Shown: piece after piece, positions 46,598 through 55,065 of the stretch
Numbering within the stretch: the stretch's first letter is position 1
Layout: each line of letters opens with the position of its first letter
Made by a program: the position numbers and the translations under genes
Assembly (NCBI RefSeq): GCF_000447295.1
Contig: NZ_KE650771.1
Coordinates: 4,044,282-4,108,281, forward strand
DNA length: 64,000 nucleotides
Source: Fischerella sp. PCC 9431
Lineage (GTDB): Bacteria; Cyanobacteriota; Cyanobacteriia; Cyanobacteriales; Nostocaceae
Direction of reading: 5' to 3'
Notes under the pieces: model-generated
Database searches by the model: none
Told to the model about the DNA's origin: nothing
What the model saw: only the letters and a program-made list of their open reading frames with translations

Positions 46598-46807
46598 TAC
46601 GGTGTACACACAAATCTTGGTGCAGTGTATTTATCCCGCCTCGGAATAAATTCCTCCTCTAATAGCGAAAGTCCTCTAAAGAGGACTCATAGAAAAATTC
46701 GGTTTAGTCCACTTAAGTGGACTTAAGCTATTAGCCTGGAACTTTAGTTCTAGGTGGGATATTGGTTCAGCTTGAAGATTTTCGACTTGACTTGTGTGTA
46801 CACCGTA
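46598..46807. mobile_element. 210-bp palindromic element with 16-bp terminal inverted repeats
   Basis: TACGGTGTACACACAA (46598-46613) and TTGTGTGTACACCGTA (46792-46807) are perfect inverted repeats. Inside are two palindromes, AGTCCTCTAAAGAGGACT and AGTCCACTTAAGTGGACT, and the two halves pair imperfectly. It is part of a larger insert beginning about 46521. No target duplication is evident. A related half-element lies at 62.47-62.61 kb. Confidence 0.75.
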
Positions 46808-47495
46808 CGCTCGATGTTTGATTAGACTGAGATGCAAGCTGTTCATAATGTTGGCGATCGCGATACTTGATTGTCCTCATTGGTTGATTTCCCACAATTG
46901 CTAAGGGTTCAACATTACCAGTTACAACCGTACCAGCTGCGATTATCGCTCCGTCCCCAATCGTAACTCCTGGAATAATCAGGACATTGGCTCCAATCCA
47001 GACATTGCGCCCAATTACCACAGGTTTGTGAATATAAACATTATGTTCGTAGGGAAGAGCATTGCTTTGGTAATCGTGGTTTGCTGAGAGAATTACGACG
47101 TTGAATCCGATTGTTGTGTTGTCGCCAATTGTAATTCCACCACGCCCATCTAATATCACATTCTGACCAATGTAAGTTTTACTGCCCAAGGAAATATTTT
47201 GAGGGTGGTCGATTCTAATTTCTCGCCGAAATCGAACTCGTGAACCGCAAAATTTGAGTTGCTGCTTTAGTTGTTGATGTTTATATTGTCTGATTTTGGT
47301 TTGCAGATATTCTTCCCACTGCACTAAATGAGGTATTAATATTCGCTCCAGTTTACCAAGAATTTTATTAGCAATTTGGTTCATATTTTTGCTTAATTGG
47401 ACATCATCTGCCAGTGAAGTTCCTAAGTTAACAAAGCCTGATTGATAAAACCTCGTGGTAAACGTGGAAAAACTAGCATAATGATGAAAGACCAT
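46767..47495 (-). CDS. Hexapeptide-repeat O-acetyltransferase
   Basis: 243 residues. Left-handed beta-helix repeats from about residue 100 ([79 protein letters not shown]) show a maltose/galactoside-type acetyltransferase, likely acting on a cell-surface sugar. The last dozen residues ([13 protein letters not shown]) and the stop come from the inserted palindromic element, so the native end is lost. I chose ATG at 47495; a longer frame to 47573 would overlap the divergent gene by 52 bases. Confidence 0.75.
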   Translation of the reverse strand: MVFHHYASFSTFTTRFYQSGFVNLGTSLADDVQLSKNMNQIANKILGKLERILIPHLVQWEEYLQTKIRQYKHQQLKQQLKFCGSRVRFRREIRIDHPQNISLGSKTYIGQNVILDGRGGITIGDNTTIGFNVVILSANHDYQSNALPYEHNVYIHKPVVIGRNVWIGANVLIIPGVTIGDGAIIAAGTVVTGNVEPLAIVGNQPMRTIKYRDRQHYEQLASQSNQTSSVRCTHKSSRKSSS

Positions 47496-47521
47496 TTGAG
47501 TGTTGGTGGAGCGCACAAAAG

Positions 47522-48049
47522 ATGAACTTCTATCTATTCTTAGAAAATCTCCTTTTTTTCTTGGTTGCGACATCTTTCACTGTAGTTGTGGGTTGGGCTT
47601 GGAGAAACTCAAAACCCATGACCCTACCTGAAGTTCTTCCAGGTTGGTATAAAGTCTGGTTTGGTACGATACAAATACTCGGCATAGTATTGCCGTTAGT
47701 AGTAATGCTGTTGTGGGGTGTGGTGTGGGGTTATTCTAGCGTTTTAATGGTGTTTGCTTCCTATTTTCTGATGCTGGGCTTGCAAATTCTATCGGAATTT
47801 TTAACCTTAAGAAAGTTCCATTCTGTTGTCTGGGTGATGGTTCCTTATTTATACTTACCCTATCGTTTTTGGCAGTTATATGAAGGCTTGACAATCATCA
47901 GTTCAGACCAAGAACTAATGTGGGTAAGAATTACATTAGTGATAGAAATTATTGTGTGGGTTGGCAACTATATATTAGATATAACCCAATTACCAAGGCT
48001 TTTTCGTTGGGAAGTTCAAGAAAATTCTGAGATTGAAATTAATAATTAA
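47522..48049 (+). CDS. Hypothetical multi-pass membrane protein
   Basis: 175 residues with about five hydrophobic segments ([58 protein letters not shown]...). Conserved-looking but unnamed. It diverges from the acetyltransferase gene, with about 27 bp between starts. Confidence 0.65.
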   Translation: MNFYLFLENLLFFLVATSFTVVVGWAWRNSKPMTLPEVLPGWYKVWFGTIQILGIVLPLVVMLLWGVVWGYSSVLMVFASYFLMLGLQILSEFLTLRKFHSVVWVMVPYLYLPYRFWQLYEGLTIISSDQELMWVRITLVIEIIVWVGNYILDITQLPRLFRWEVQENSEIEINN

Positions 48050-48259
48050 AAATTCAAAATTCAAAAAGTCAAAACATCAAAAAAGCTGAGTTTATTGATA
48101 TCAAATTTGCTACAAAACAATCAAACAATAATCCCGGCTACTCGCTTCGTGAGAAGCAAGTTACAGCCGAAATAAAGGTAAGGAGGATTAATAACCTTGT
48201 CTACCGACACCGCTCAAAATACCTGCACCAATTTAAAACAAAATTATTTCCCAAACAAC

Positions 48260-48403
48260 CTAGGTCGAAATTGACTTGATTATCCCAATTCCTAATAACA
48301 GATAAATTAAAGCAGTTGATAATAAAGCAAGACCAACAGAAACACCAATAATATACAAAAGTTTTTTGGCTTGTGGGTTAGGGGACTGGCTCCTAAATTT
48401 CAC
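48260..48403 (-). CDS. Possible small membrane protein (GTG start)
   Basis: 47 codons reading MKFRSQSPNPQAKKLL then a clear transmembrane helix (YIIGVSVGLALLSTALIYLL). Its GTG overlaps the stop of a 12-codon ATG frame (48400-48438, MILELLPAIVEE) as GTGA, either as coupled translation or as a +1 frameshift of one former gene. The MITE at 48442 sits directly at that ATG, so the promoter has been displaced. Not seen as a known family. Confidence 0.35.
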   Translation of the reverse strand: MKFRSQSPNPQAKKLLYIIGVSVGLALLSTALIYLLLGIGIIKSIST

Positions 48404-48441
48404 TCCTCTACAATGGCTGGTAATAATTCCAGTATCATGCC

Positions 48442-48565
48442 CAGGACTTACGCAAGTGTCACAAAAATTTAAAAATTTTGTTTGTAGTGAGGACTTTAGT
48501 CCTTATTTTGAGGACTAAAGTCCTTACTACGAACTTAAAATAATATGCCAGTTGCGTAAGTCCTG
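48442..48565. mobile_element. 124-bp MITE with ATGCC target duplication
   Basis: Terminal inverted repeats CAGGACTTACGCAA / TTGCGTAAGTCCTG and a long inner hairpin (AGTGAGGACTTTAGTCCT ... AGGACTAAAGTCCTTACT). Flanked by direct repeats ATGCC at 48437-48441 and 48566-48570. No transposase inside, so it must have moved in trans. Confidence 0.88.
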
Positions 48566-48570
48566 ATGCC

Positions 48571-48905
48571 ATTCATTTTGAAATTTTGCCATCTAGTTTA
48601 CCTTCAAAATAGGAATGATAAGTACTCAAACAGAATTAATTAGACACATTATTTTCCTGTTCTCTGTTAAGAATTCTCTATCTCCACGAAGAAATTTAAT
48701 TTTGTGCAACAACAAGCGTGAGCTTCCCTTTGGGAAAAAGGGGTAATAGGGGAGAGATTTTCATTTGTTTTGATGTATGCATTTCATGAAGGCTAATTTT
48801 TGCAATCGCTAGGGCAAATTTCAACAAAATTTTGATACACTTGGAAAAATTTACCTGCGGGAAAACACTCTCAGAAAGAGTGCATACATTTCCTTATGCA
48901 GTTCG
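48571..48905. other. Intergenic region upstream of the RNase H gene
   Basis: About 335 bp with no gene. It contains one GGGAAAAAGGGG stretch and otherwise AT-rich DNA that presumably includes the rnhA promoter. Confidence 0.4.
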
Positions 48906-48917
48906 ATGATTATTAAT

Positions 48918-49832
48918 ATGTCTTCCCAACGTACAATTCAAAGTATATATACTGATGGCGCTTGCATCGGCAACCCAGGCCCTGGTGGTTGGGGTGTTGT
49001 CGTCTACTTCAGTGACGGTTCGGTTCATGAAATAGGCGATGCTGCTGCTAAAACCACTAACAACAAAATGGAAATGCAAGCCGCGATCGCAGCTTTATCT
49101 TTCCTCAAAGCATCAGGATACACTGAACCAATTACTCTCTATACTGACAGCGAGTATTTGATTAACTGTGTAACTAAGTGGATCAAAACCTGGAAAAGAA
49201 AAGGCTGGAAAAAGGCTGATGGTAATCCTGTTTTGAACCAAGATTTGTTAGAACAACTTGAGCAACTCAACAGTCGTCAGGTGAGATGGCAACACGTCCG
49301 GGGTCATACTGGTAACGAAGGTAACGAACGCTGTGATGCGATCGCCCGTGCTTTTGCTGGTGGGAAAAATCCATCGCTGCAACAAATTTCTGATATCAAT
49401 TTATTTGATGATTTTTTACGGACATCAACTAACGTTGCGGTAGCAAGCGTATCTGATTCTGATCCCGAATCGATGATAATTAACAAAAACATACGAGAGA
49501 TAAGTAACTTCGCATCAGAAATAAATATGACAGAGATATCGAATCATTCAACTTCCCTTTCCCATGAAGAATTACCTCGTGAAATGAGGGTTGTACAACT
49601 CCGCAACTTGGTGGAAACTCTCAGAATCGCTGACGAAATTGCCGAAAAAGGTTATTTAGTTACTAGTTCGGAATTAGCAGATTTAATGGATGTCCATGCT
49701 AGTGCTGTTACTAGTCGTGGTGATCAATGGCGCTGGCGTAACTGGATTGTTTCACGAGTCCGACGAGAAGGTAATCAAATTCTTTGGGAGTTGGAACGTG
49801 GCGATCGCCTCAACGATGAAAATGATGATTGA
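48918..49832 (+). CDS. rnhA: Ribonuclease HI with C-terminal extension
   Basis: 304 residues. The RNase HI domain (about 1-150) has all four acidic residues: YTDGACIGNPGPG, MEMQAA, YTDSEYL, and GNERCDAIA, plus the basic loop KTWKRKGWKKADG. It removes RNA from RNA:DNA hybrids. The C-terminal part (about 215-300: MRVVQLRNLVETLRIADEIAEKGYLVTSSELADLMDVHASAV...WRWRNWIVSRV) resembles a winged-helix DNA-binding module seen alone in other cyanobacterial proteins. ATG at 48906 is an alternative four codons earlier. Confidence 0.9.
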   Translation: MSSQRTIQSIYTDGACIGNPGPGGWGVVVYFSDGSVHEIGDAAAKTTNNKMEMQAAIAALSFLKASGYTEPITLYTDSEYLINCVTKWIKTWKRKGWKKADGNPVLNQDLLEQLEQLNSRQVRWQHVRGHTGNEGNERCDAIARAFAGGKNPSLQQISDINLFDDFLRTSTNVAVASVSDSDPESMIINKNIREISNFASEINMTEISNHSTSLSHEELPREMRVVQLRNLVETLRIADEIAEKGYLVTSSELADLMDVHASAVTSRGDQWRWRNWIVSRVRREGNQILWELERGDRLNDENDD

Positions 49833-49888
49833 TAGTTTTGTTTGTTGTTTGTTGTTTGGAATAACTACCAAAAATCAACCACGAACTA

Positions 49889-51079
49889 TTAATTATAATT
49901 TCTTCCCCGCCACTGTCGTGGAGTGCTGATTGCTGATAAAAAGATTCGCACTACGGCTAAGGGGTCAGCCAGTGGGGAAAGCCAAAACAACCAACCACCC
50001 ATAGATTGAGTGCGATCGTAACAGGGTGCGATCGCCAACAGCATACCAAAGCGAACTACCAGCAAAAATACATTTAGTCCCAGTAACACCAGAGGAGGAT
50101 TAAAAGAGATGGGGAGGTGGGGGAAAATCAATAAATAACCCAAGACGATCAAAACAGGTAAAGCCTGAGTAGAAGTTAGTACCCATAAATCAGCCCATAG
50201 CTGAGTTCGGGAAGAAGCATCTTTTAAATCGAGACTCCGACCCCATTCTTTCCAAGTCTCTATTGCTCCTTCATACATCCGTACCTTTAAGACTTTTGAG
50301 CCATCTAAAAAGCCTACTTTAAAGCCAGAAGCAGCTATGTGTCGAGCCAAGGTGACATCATCACAAAAAGAACTTTTGGCACTAGTATAACCACTGACAG
50401 CAGCTAAGACAGAACGGCGGCATAAAAAGCATTGACCGTTAGCCATGACTCGTTCTGGTTGTTGTGTATTTATACCAGCAGGATCGAATCTGTAAAGCAA
50501 CGTCATTAACAACGCTGGTTGTAGCCAAGATTCTCCGGGATACTTGAGGATGAATTGAGGCGAAAGAGAAATTAAATCATATCCTTGTGCGATCGCTGTT
50601 TTTACCAAACCCGCAACTAAACCTGGTGATGGTTGAGTATCAGCATCCATACCCAAAAACCATTCACTAGCTTCACAAGAGTACAAAAAACCATTATGTA
50701 AAGCCCAAGGACGTCCTACCCAATTGGGTGGTAAAGGATCATCGGTGATCAGCCGAAAGCGGGGGTCTTGTTTTTGTGCAGCTTTGACTAAATCAGGCGT
50801 ACCATCCTGGGAATTGCTATCTACAACAATTATTTCCCGAACTTCATAACTTTGGCGACTTAAGCCATTTAGCAGAGGGCTGATCCGCAGAGCTTCATTT
50901 AAGGTAGGAATTACTACACTAACACTACCTAAAATATCTGGTGTTGGGTTTTGTGGTGTTATGGGAGGATGACGTAGAGGGCCTTTGAGCAGGCGCGACA
51001 TTAAAATTGCTACTGCTGGTGCTTGTATAAGTAGTACCAAGAGCGAAAAGGCACTGATGATGCTGAACCAGTCTATCAC
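49889..51079 (-). CDS. cruG: Glycosyltransferase family 2, likely CruG (myxol 2'-glycosyltransferase)
   Basis: 396 residues. An N-terminal membrane helix precedes the GT2 core VSVVIPTLNEALRISPLLNGL, VDSNSQDGTPDLVKAAQ and the DADTQPSPG motif. Hydrophobic helices close the C-terminus. It sits just downstream of cruF on the same strand, as in other cyanobacteria where CruG adds the sugar to 2'-hydroxymyxol carotenoids. The gene name rests on this context and the fold. Confidence 0.78.
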   Translation of the reverse strand: MIDWFSIISAFSLLVLLIQAPAVAILMSRLLKGPLRHPPITPQNPTPDILGSVSVVIPTLNEALRISPLLNGLSRQSYEVREIIVVDSNSQDGTPDLVKAAQKQDPRFRLITDDPLPPNWVGRPWALHNGFLYSCEASEWFLGMDADTQPSPGLVAGLVKTAIAQGYDLISLSPQFILKYPGESWLQPALLMTLLYRFDPAGINTQQPERVMANGQCFLCRRSVLAAVSGYTSAKSSFCDDVTLARHIAASGFKVGFLDGSKVLKVRMYEGAIETWKEWGRSLDLKDASSRTQLWADLWVLTSTQALPVLIVLGYLLIFPHLPISFNPPLVLLGLNVFLLVVRFGMLLAIAPCYDRTQSMGGWLFWLSPLADPLAVVRIFLSAISTPRQWRGRNYN

Positions 51080-51217
51080 TGTAAAAATATTGTTTCAAAA
51101 GGGAACAGGGAATAGGGAAATGCCCATAAATAAATCATGATGTTTGAAACTCAATATTTTGGGCTAATTCTTCCTCCGCCATACCATGAGTTATTTTCTT
51201 GGCTGGCGGTGGGTGGT

Positions 51218-52126
51218 TTACTTAAGAGCAACTTCTACCGGAGCTACTTGCCCTTTGTTGGTAGCAGATTCTACACTAAGTTCTGTAGATGTACTTTGAG
51301 TCTTCCACCATAAAACAACAGCCGGCATTATACCCAGGAATAAGCCTAATAAGACGGGGATGGGAAAACCGGCTGCTAAACTCATGACTGTAGCAAAGGC
51401 AAAGTTGCTGAGATAAACAATTAAAGGGAAAGTCAGTTGCGATCGCTCTAATTTTATCGGTGTATTTCGCCACAATAATGCAGCCACCGTCATAAAGACT
51501 GAACCAGTACCAATCCATCCTGCAAAGTTTTGATAAGGCATACCAAAAAAGGCTCCTGGCTTCTGCCAATACCAAAAAGGTAGAGATGTTTGGCTCATGG
51601 CTGGATCTAGGACAAAGTCCCAGGAAGTTAGCAACAAAGCACCCAGAGCGATCGCACCGAGATGACGCCATAAACTAGGTTTTTTGTCAACCTCTAAACC
51701 AGCACGGGCTAGTAGATAAGAGACAAATCCTACGTAAAACCAAGACAGAGGAATAGTAAAAGGTACTAGGCCCCCTATTTTATAACCCAAGCCACTTAAG
51801 TAGCTGTAATGTCCAAAAGGAAAGCCAGTACTGGTTCCTAGTAATTCACTACTCAAAGAAATTAACACTGATGGCAGCAGAAACGAGAGCCACAAACCTA
51901 ACCCTAATGTTCTATAAGCATACAAAGAAACTGCTGCTGCTCCCAAAATCATATAAACTACGCCGCCTCCAGCCATACTCCATTGCATGGCAGTTTGTCC
52001 CATCTCGGCGAAATTCAAAATTATTTCAGCGTGAGGAACGACTAGCAATATTCCTACTAGTCCAAACACCATTGATACAATATGACCAATTAGGCACACG
52101 CGTTCAGCGATAACAAGTTGTTTCAT
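51218..52126 (-). CDS. cruF: Carotenoid 1',2'-hydratase CruF
   Basis: 302 residues, about eight membrane segments. SSELLGTSTGFPFGHYSYLSGLGYKIGGLVPFTIPLSWFYVGFVSYLLA and SWDFVLDPAMSQTSLPFWYW are the carotenoid-hydratase (DUF422) signature. It hydrates the acyclic end of gamma-carotene derivatives on the way to myxol glycosides. AGGA lies ten bases upstream of ATG 52126, the family start. A 138-bp gap separates it from cruG. Confidence 0.88.
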   Translation of the reverse strand: MKQLVIAERVCLIGHIVSMVFGLVGILLVVPHAEIILNFAEMGQTAMQWSMAGGGVVYMILGAAAVSLYAYRTLGLGLWLSFLLPSVLISLSSELLGTSTGFPFGHYSYLSGLGYKIGGLVPFTIPLSWFYVGFVSYLLARAGLEVDKKPSLWRHLGAIALGALLLTSWDFVLDPAMSQTSLPFWYWQKPGAFFGMPYQNFAGWIGTGSVFMTVAALLWRNTPIKLERSQLTFPLIVYLSNFAFATVMSLAAGFPIPVLLGLFLGIMPAVVLWWKTQSTSTELSVESATNKGQVAPVEVALK

Positions 52127-52327
52127 GATATTTCCTGAATCAAGATGTGACACGTGGCTACATTACTGCTAACAGTTTACAAATCTTTAAGAAGATATAA
52201 CTTAATTTTGCGGAAATTTTCTATTTAAATTGCTGAATTGTTTTTTAGCTAGAGCAATAACGCCTATTGATCATAGGCAAAACAAATAAGAAAATCTGGT
52301 TATAGTAGAATTTTTACTCAGCAGAGT

Positions 52328-52783
52328 GTCAACGACCCAGGTCTGAAGACACTGGGCTTCTAGCCTAAGACTTAGACAACAGTTGACCAGACTAAGTACG
52401 AAGAAGTACTACGTTATTGGCAAGAGTTAAAGACCTACCAAGGGATACGTAGCCAGTTCCTTGCTCTAGAACTGAAAGATTAAACAGATTTATTGGGTTA
52501 AGTCAGTGTCTTTCGGATAGTACCGACCAATAACATTGTCTAGGCTAACATTACTCCCGCAAGGGAAGGCTCTTAGGGGCAAAACCATTACACGTACAGA
52601 GTGAAAAATTTCAGTTCGTAACTGCCCGAACGAAAGTAGATTGCAATACTACACGGGATTGAGTAACTCCCGTGTAATAGATTCAAAGCGATTAAAATCG
52701 CACCTTTCGGGAAGCAAGCTACGTGTCGTTTCCCTCTCAGCTCTTAAGGGACTGAGTTTCCCACATACCGCGAGGTTTTCTGA
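52328..52783 (+). ncRNA. Orphan structured RNA resembling HEARO / IscB omega RNA
   Basis: About 450 nt with no ORF but many local stems: CCCAG / CTGGG (52336-52356), CAGTTC / GAACTG (52454-52474), TCCC-GCAA-GGGA (52555-52566), TACACGGG / CCCGTGTA (52650-52676), CTCAG / CTGAG (52736-52756). Phrases such as GGGCTTCTAGCCTAAGACTT, AGTTCCTTGCTC, TCTTAGGGGCAAAACCATT and CGCGAGGTTTTCTGA match my recollection of the cyanobacterial HEARO RNA that precedes iscB. No iscB follows. It lies between cruF and a membrane-protein gene. The identification is from memory and needs a covariance search. Confidence 0.55.
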
Positions 52784-52822
52784 AGCGTAACTGGCTACTC
52801 TGGCAATAACAATTTATACCTC

Positions 52823-53269
52823 ATGCCATTTTTGAAAAGACTACCCTGGCTTTCCTTATCACTGCTGTTGCTTACCTACATTGTTTTTGGTTGGTTGCTT
52901 GCAAGGTCAAATACTCAGCCGATGTTGTGGCTGATGTTTGCGATGGCTATTGTGTTTTTTACTGCTAGCTTGACTATTCCTTTCTCAAAGGTGACTGACT
53001 ATTCTGTGAGTTTGTTTAGATCAAATCTGAGGTCATTTGGTGTCACTGTATTCGGGGCCTTTTTATTTTTTCTCATTCTTGCCCGTTTTCGGCTCTTTCT
53101 TGATATTTTAGTCATGATTGCTGCGGCTATGTTGGTGAGAATAGATTTTCAAACCGCAGGTTTTAATCAAGGTCAAGTCTTTTGGATCACAACTACATTT
53201 TCTTTGTCAGGTTTAGCAGTTGGTGCATTAGTAGAAAAGTTGATGTTGCAATCTGGTCTGCTTGTTTAA
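52823..53269 (+). CDS. Hypothetical membrane protein
   Basis: 148 residues with four hydrophobic segments (LPWLSLSLLLLTYIVFGWLL; PMLWLMFAMAIVFFTASL; VTVFGAFLFFLILARF; TTTFSLSGLAVGALVEKL). Conserved-looking cyanobacterial type of unknown role. It converges on rpmA and starts just after the orphan RNA. Confidence 0.7.
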   Translation: MPFLKRLPWLSLSLLLLTYIVFGWLLARSNTQPMLWLMFAMAIVFFTASLTIPFSKVTDYSVSLFRSNLRSFGVTVFGAFLFFLILARFRLFLDILVMIAAAMLVRIDFQTAGFNQGQVFWITTTFSLSGLAVGALVEKLMLQSGLLV

Positions 53270-53271
53270 AA

Positions 53272-53300
53272 TTAGAGCGGGTAGCAACACCCGCCCTAAA
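53272..53300. terminator. Bidirectional terminator
   Basis: TTAGAGCGGGT / ACCCGCCCTAA pair around AGCAAC between two convergent genes; leftward reading ends in TTTAATTTTAA. It serves both the membrane-protein gene and rpmA. Confidence 0.75.
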
Positions 53301-53310
53301 ATTATTAATC

Positions 53311-53589
53311 CTAAGATGCAGCAACAGCTTCGGTAACAGCAGGATAAACGCTAACTTTTTTACGAGTTTTACCCTTGCGTTCAAATGTTACGACACCATC
53401 AACTAAAGCAAACAGAGTGTCATCGCTACCAATTCCGACGTTATTACCGGGGTGAAATTTAGTACCACGCTGACGCACCAGAATATTACCAGCGCGAACA
53501 GCTTCACCACCATAACGTTTGACACCCAGTCGTTGAGCATTTGAGTCACGACCGTTTCGTGTACTACCTGTTCCTTTCTTATGAGCCAT
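53311..53589 (-). CDS. rpmA: 50S ribosomal protein L27
   Basis: 92 residues; [52 protein letters not shown] is the standard L27 sequence. Its N-terminal arm reaches the peptidyl transferase centre. It follows rplU by about 90 bases. Confidence 0.98.
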   Translation of the reverse strand: MAHKKGTGSTRNGRDSNAQRLGVKRYGGEAVRAGNILVRQRGTKFHPGNNVGIGSDDTLFALVDGVVTFERKGKTRKKVSVYPAVTEAVAAS

Positions 53590-53679
53590 GATTTTCTCCC
53601 TTAGAAAATTTTTGTAATGTTAATGGCTGATGGATAGATCTTTGGAATAAACAACAATCAACAACCAACCAATAACAAA

Positions 53680-54087
53680 TTATTCAGCAGATTCTTGTGC
53701 AACCTCAGTTGTTGCTTCGCTATCTGCTTCACTACTTACAGTAGTTTCTGCTTCTGAAGCAAGCACAGATCCATTCAGGCTAATGGAATTGATCATCAGC
53801 CTCGTGATTTCTTGGCGATGTCCGCGCTTTTTGCGAGTTTTCTTTTTCGGTTTCATCTTATAAACCAGGACTTTACGACCCCGCAAGTGTCGCATCACAG
53901 TCCCTTCTACCTTTGCTCCTGCGACTAACGGCTGACCAATAGTAACTTCACCGTTGTGTTGTACTAGCAAGACTGACTCTATGCTAACTTGTTCATCGGG
54001 TTGGGCAGAAAGCAGTTCAATGTCGTAAAAGCGGCCCGGTTCAACTCGTAGTTGCTTACCACCAGTTTCAATAATTGCGTAAGTCAT
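53680..54087 (-). CDS. rplU: 50S ribosomal protein L21
   Basis: 135 residues: [57 protein letters not shown] is canonical L21. The acidic, threonine-rich tail after about residue 108 ([33 protein letters not shown]) is longer than the bacterial norm. First gene of the rplU-rpmA operon. Confidence 0.97.
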   Translation of the reverse strand: MTYAIIETGGKQLRVEPGRFYDIELLSAQPDEQVSIESVLLVQHNGEVTIGQPLVAGAKVEGTVMRHLRGRKVLVYKMKPKKKTRKKRGHRQEITRLMINSISLNGSVLASEAETTVSSEADSEATTEVAQESAE

Positions 54088-54607
54088 GTAATTGTCCTTA
54101 TGAGGTTGCCGTACAGGTAGCTGACTGTTGTATAAAATAAACGCGAGCGATCGCGTTTTTGAACTACAGTTGCCAGCTTTTGCAATGCGTCTACCTGATC
54201 CGAGCAGGAATTAGACAGACAATCTAAAATTGTACTCCACACAGTCTATTTTATCAACTCGCTTTAAAATTATTTCAGATGAAATATATTTTGTGAGTGA
54301 CAGTTATTTGGTCTAATGAAAAATTCTCTTTTCTAATGCAAACTTCAATCAAACATCAAGCCTTTGCCAAGTTCTACAACATCTATTCATCAAGTAACTA
54401 TTTCTTAATCGCTGATTGTTACTGAAACTTTATTTTCATACTAATTATCAATCAACTTGCACCAAATTAATATTGTTTTTTATAATTATTACCTATTCGT
54501 TTTTAGATATTAAATGCATATTCAAAAACAGTTGACATTATCAACAACAAACGACAAATAAAAATTACTAATGATTATAGTAATATTATTTGTCGTTGTT
54601 TTAAATT
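54088..54607. other. Intergenic region upstream of rplU
   Basis: About 520 bp, AT-rich away from rplU. A HIP1-containing dyad AACGCGAGCGATCGCGTTTTT near 54141-54161 could fold; it may be part of the rplU leader. No gene seen. Confidence 0.4.
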
Positions 54608-54790
54608 TCAGTTACGAATAGTATCTATATTTTCCCAAGAGGGAGCAAATGATGGAATTGATAAAGAGCAGGCTTTCCATCCAGATTTTACTCCTACATT
54701 TAACAGATTACACACACCCCCACGCTGTCCTAAAGGTGTATAATGCCGACAGTAGCGACAAGCAGAAACACAGGATTTTAAAGTTGCCAT
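54608..54790 (-). CDS. Small cysteine-rich protein
   Basis: 60 residues: MATLKSCVSACRYCRHYTPLGQRGGVCNLLNVGVKSGWKACSLSIPSF. Five cysteines (C7, C11, C14, C27, C41) with a CxxxCxxC start could bind a metal. The wording feels conserved among cyanobacteria, but I know no role. Single gene. Confidence 0.65.
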   Translation of the reverse strand: MATLKSCVSACRYCRHYTPLGQRGGVCNLLNVGVKSGWKACSLSIPSFAPSWENIDTIRN

Positions 54791-55065
54791 AATAAATTTT
54801 TTGTGATAAAAACCTTCTCACTAGAGAGAAATTTTCCTCATCAAGTATGGCAATTATTTCTTCAAAACTACCTAATATTTGTATTATTTAATAAAAAAAA
54901 TTTGCATTGCTCAAGAAAAGTACATACCAGAAGTAATTTAGTAGTTTATACCTACGTGAATTTAAGGGAAATTATATAAAAATATGATAAATTACTGACC
55001 GAATAGCATCAGTAATGATACTTAAAAAGAATAATTATCAATAAAATTCATCACTAGAAAAACAT
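54791..55065. other. Intergenic region, AT-rich
   Basis: About 275 bp of very AT-rich DNA between two divergent genes; presumed promoters only. Confidence 0.4.

Larger units (their letters stand above)
46066..46830 (+). repeat. 21-bp tandem array 3, split by two inserted elements
   Basis: Units such as GTTTGAAGTGAGAATGTTCGG run from about 46186 to 46475. One unit upstream is interrupted by the element at 46081-46182. The tail (GATTGTCCCTCCGGGATG, TTCCGTCAAC) is interrupted at about 46520 and resumes at 46808 with CGCTCGATGTTTGATTAG, by comparison with array 2. Confidence 0.88.

Noticed and set aside
52328-52783. Group II intron or tmRNA/RNase P RNA
   Set aside because: No domain V-like GAGC...AYMY hairpin, no reverse transcriptase, and no tmRNA tag or P4 signature seen; HEARO-like RNA fits better.
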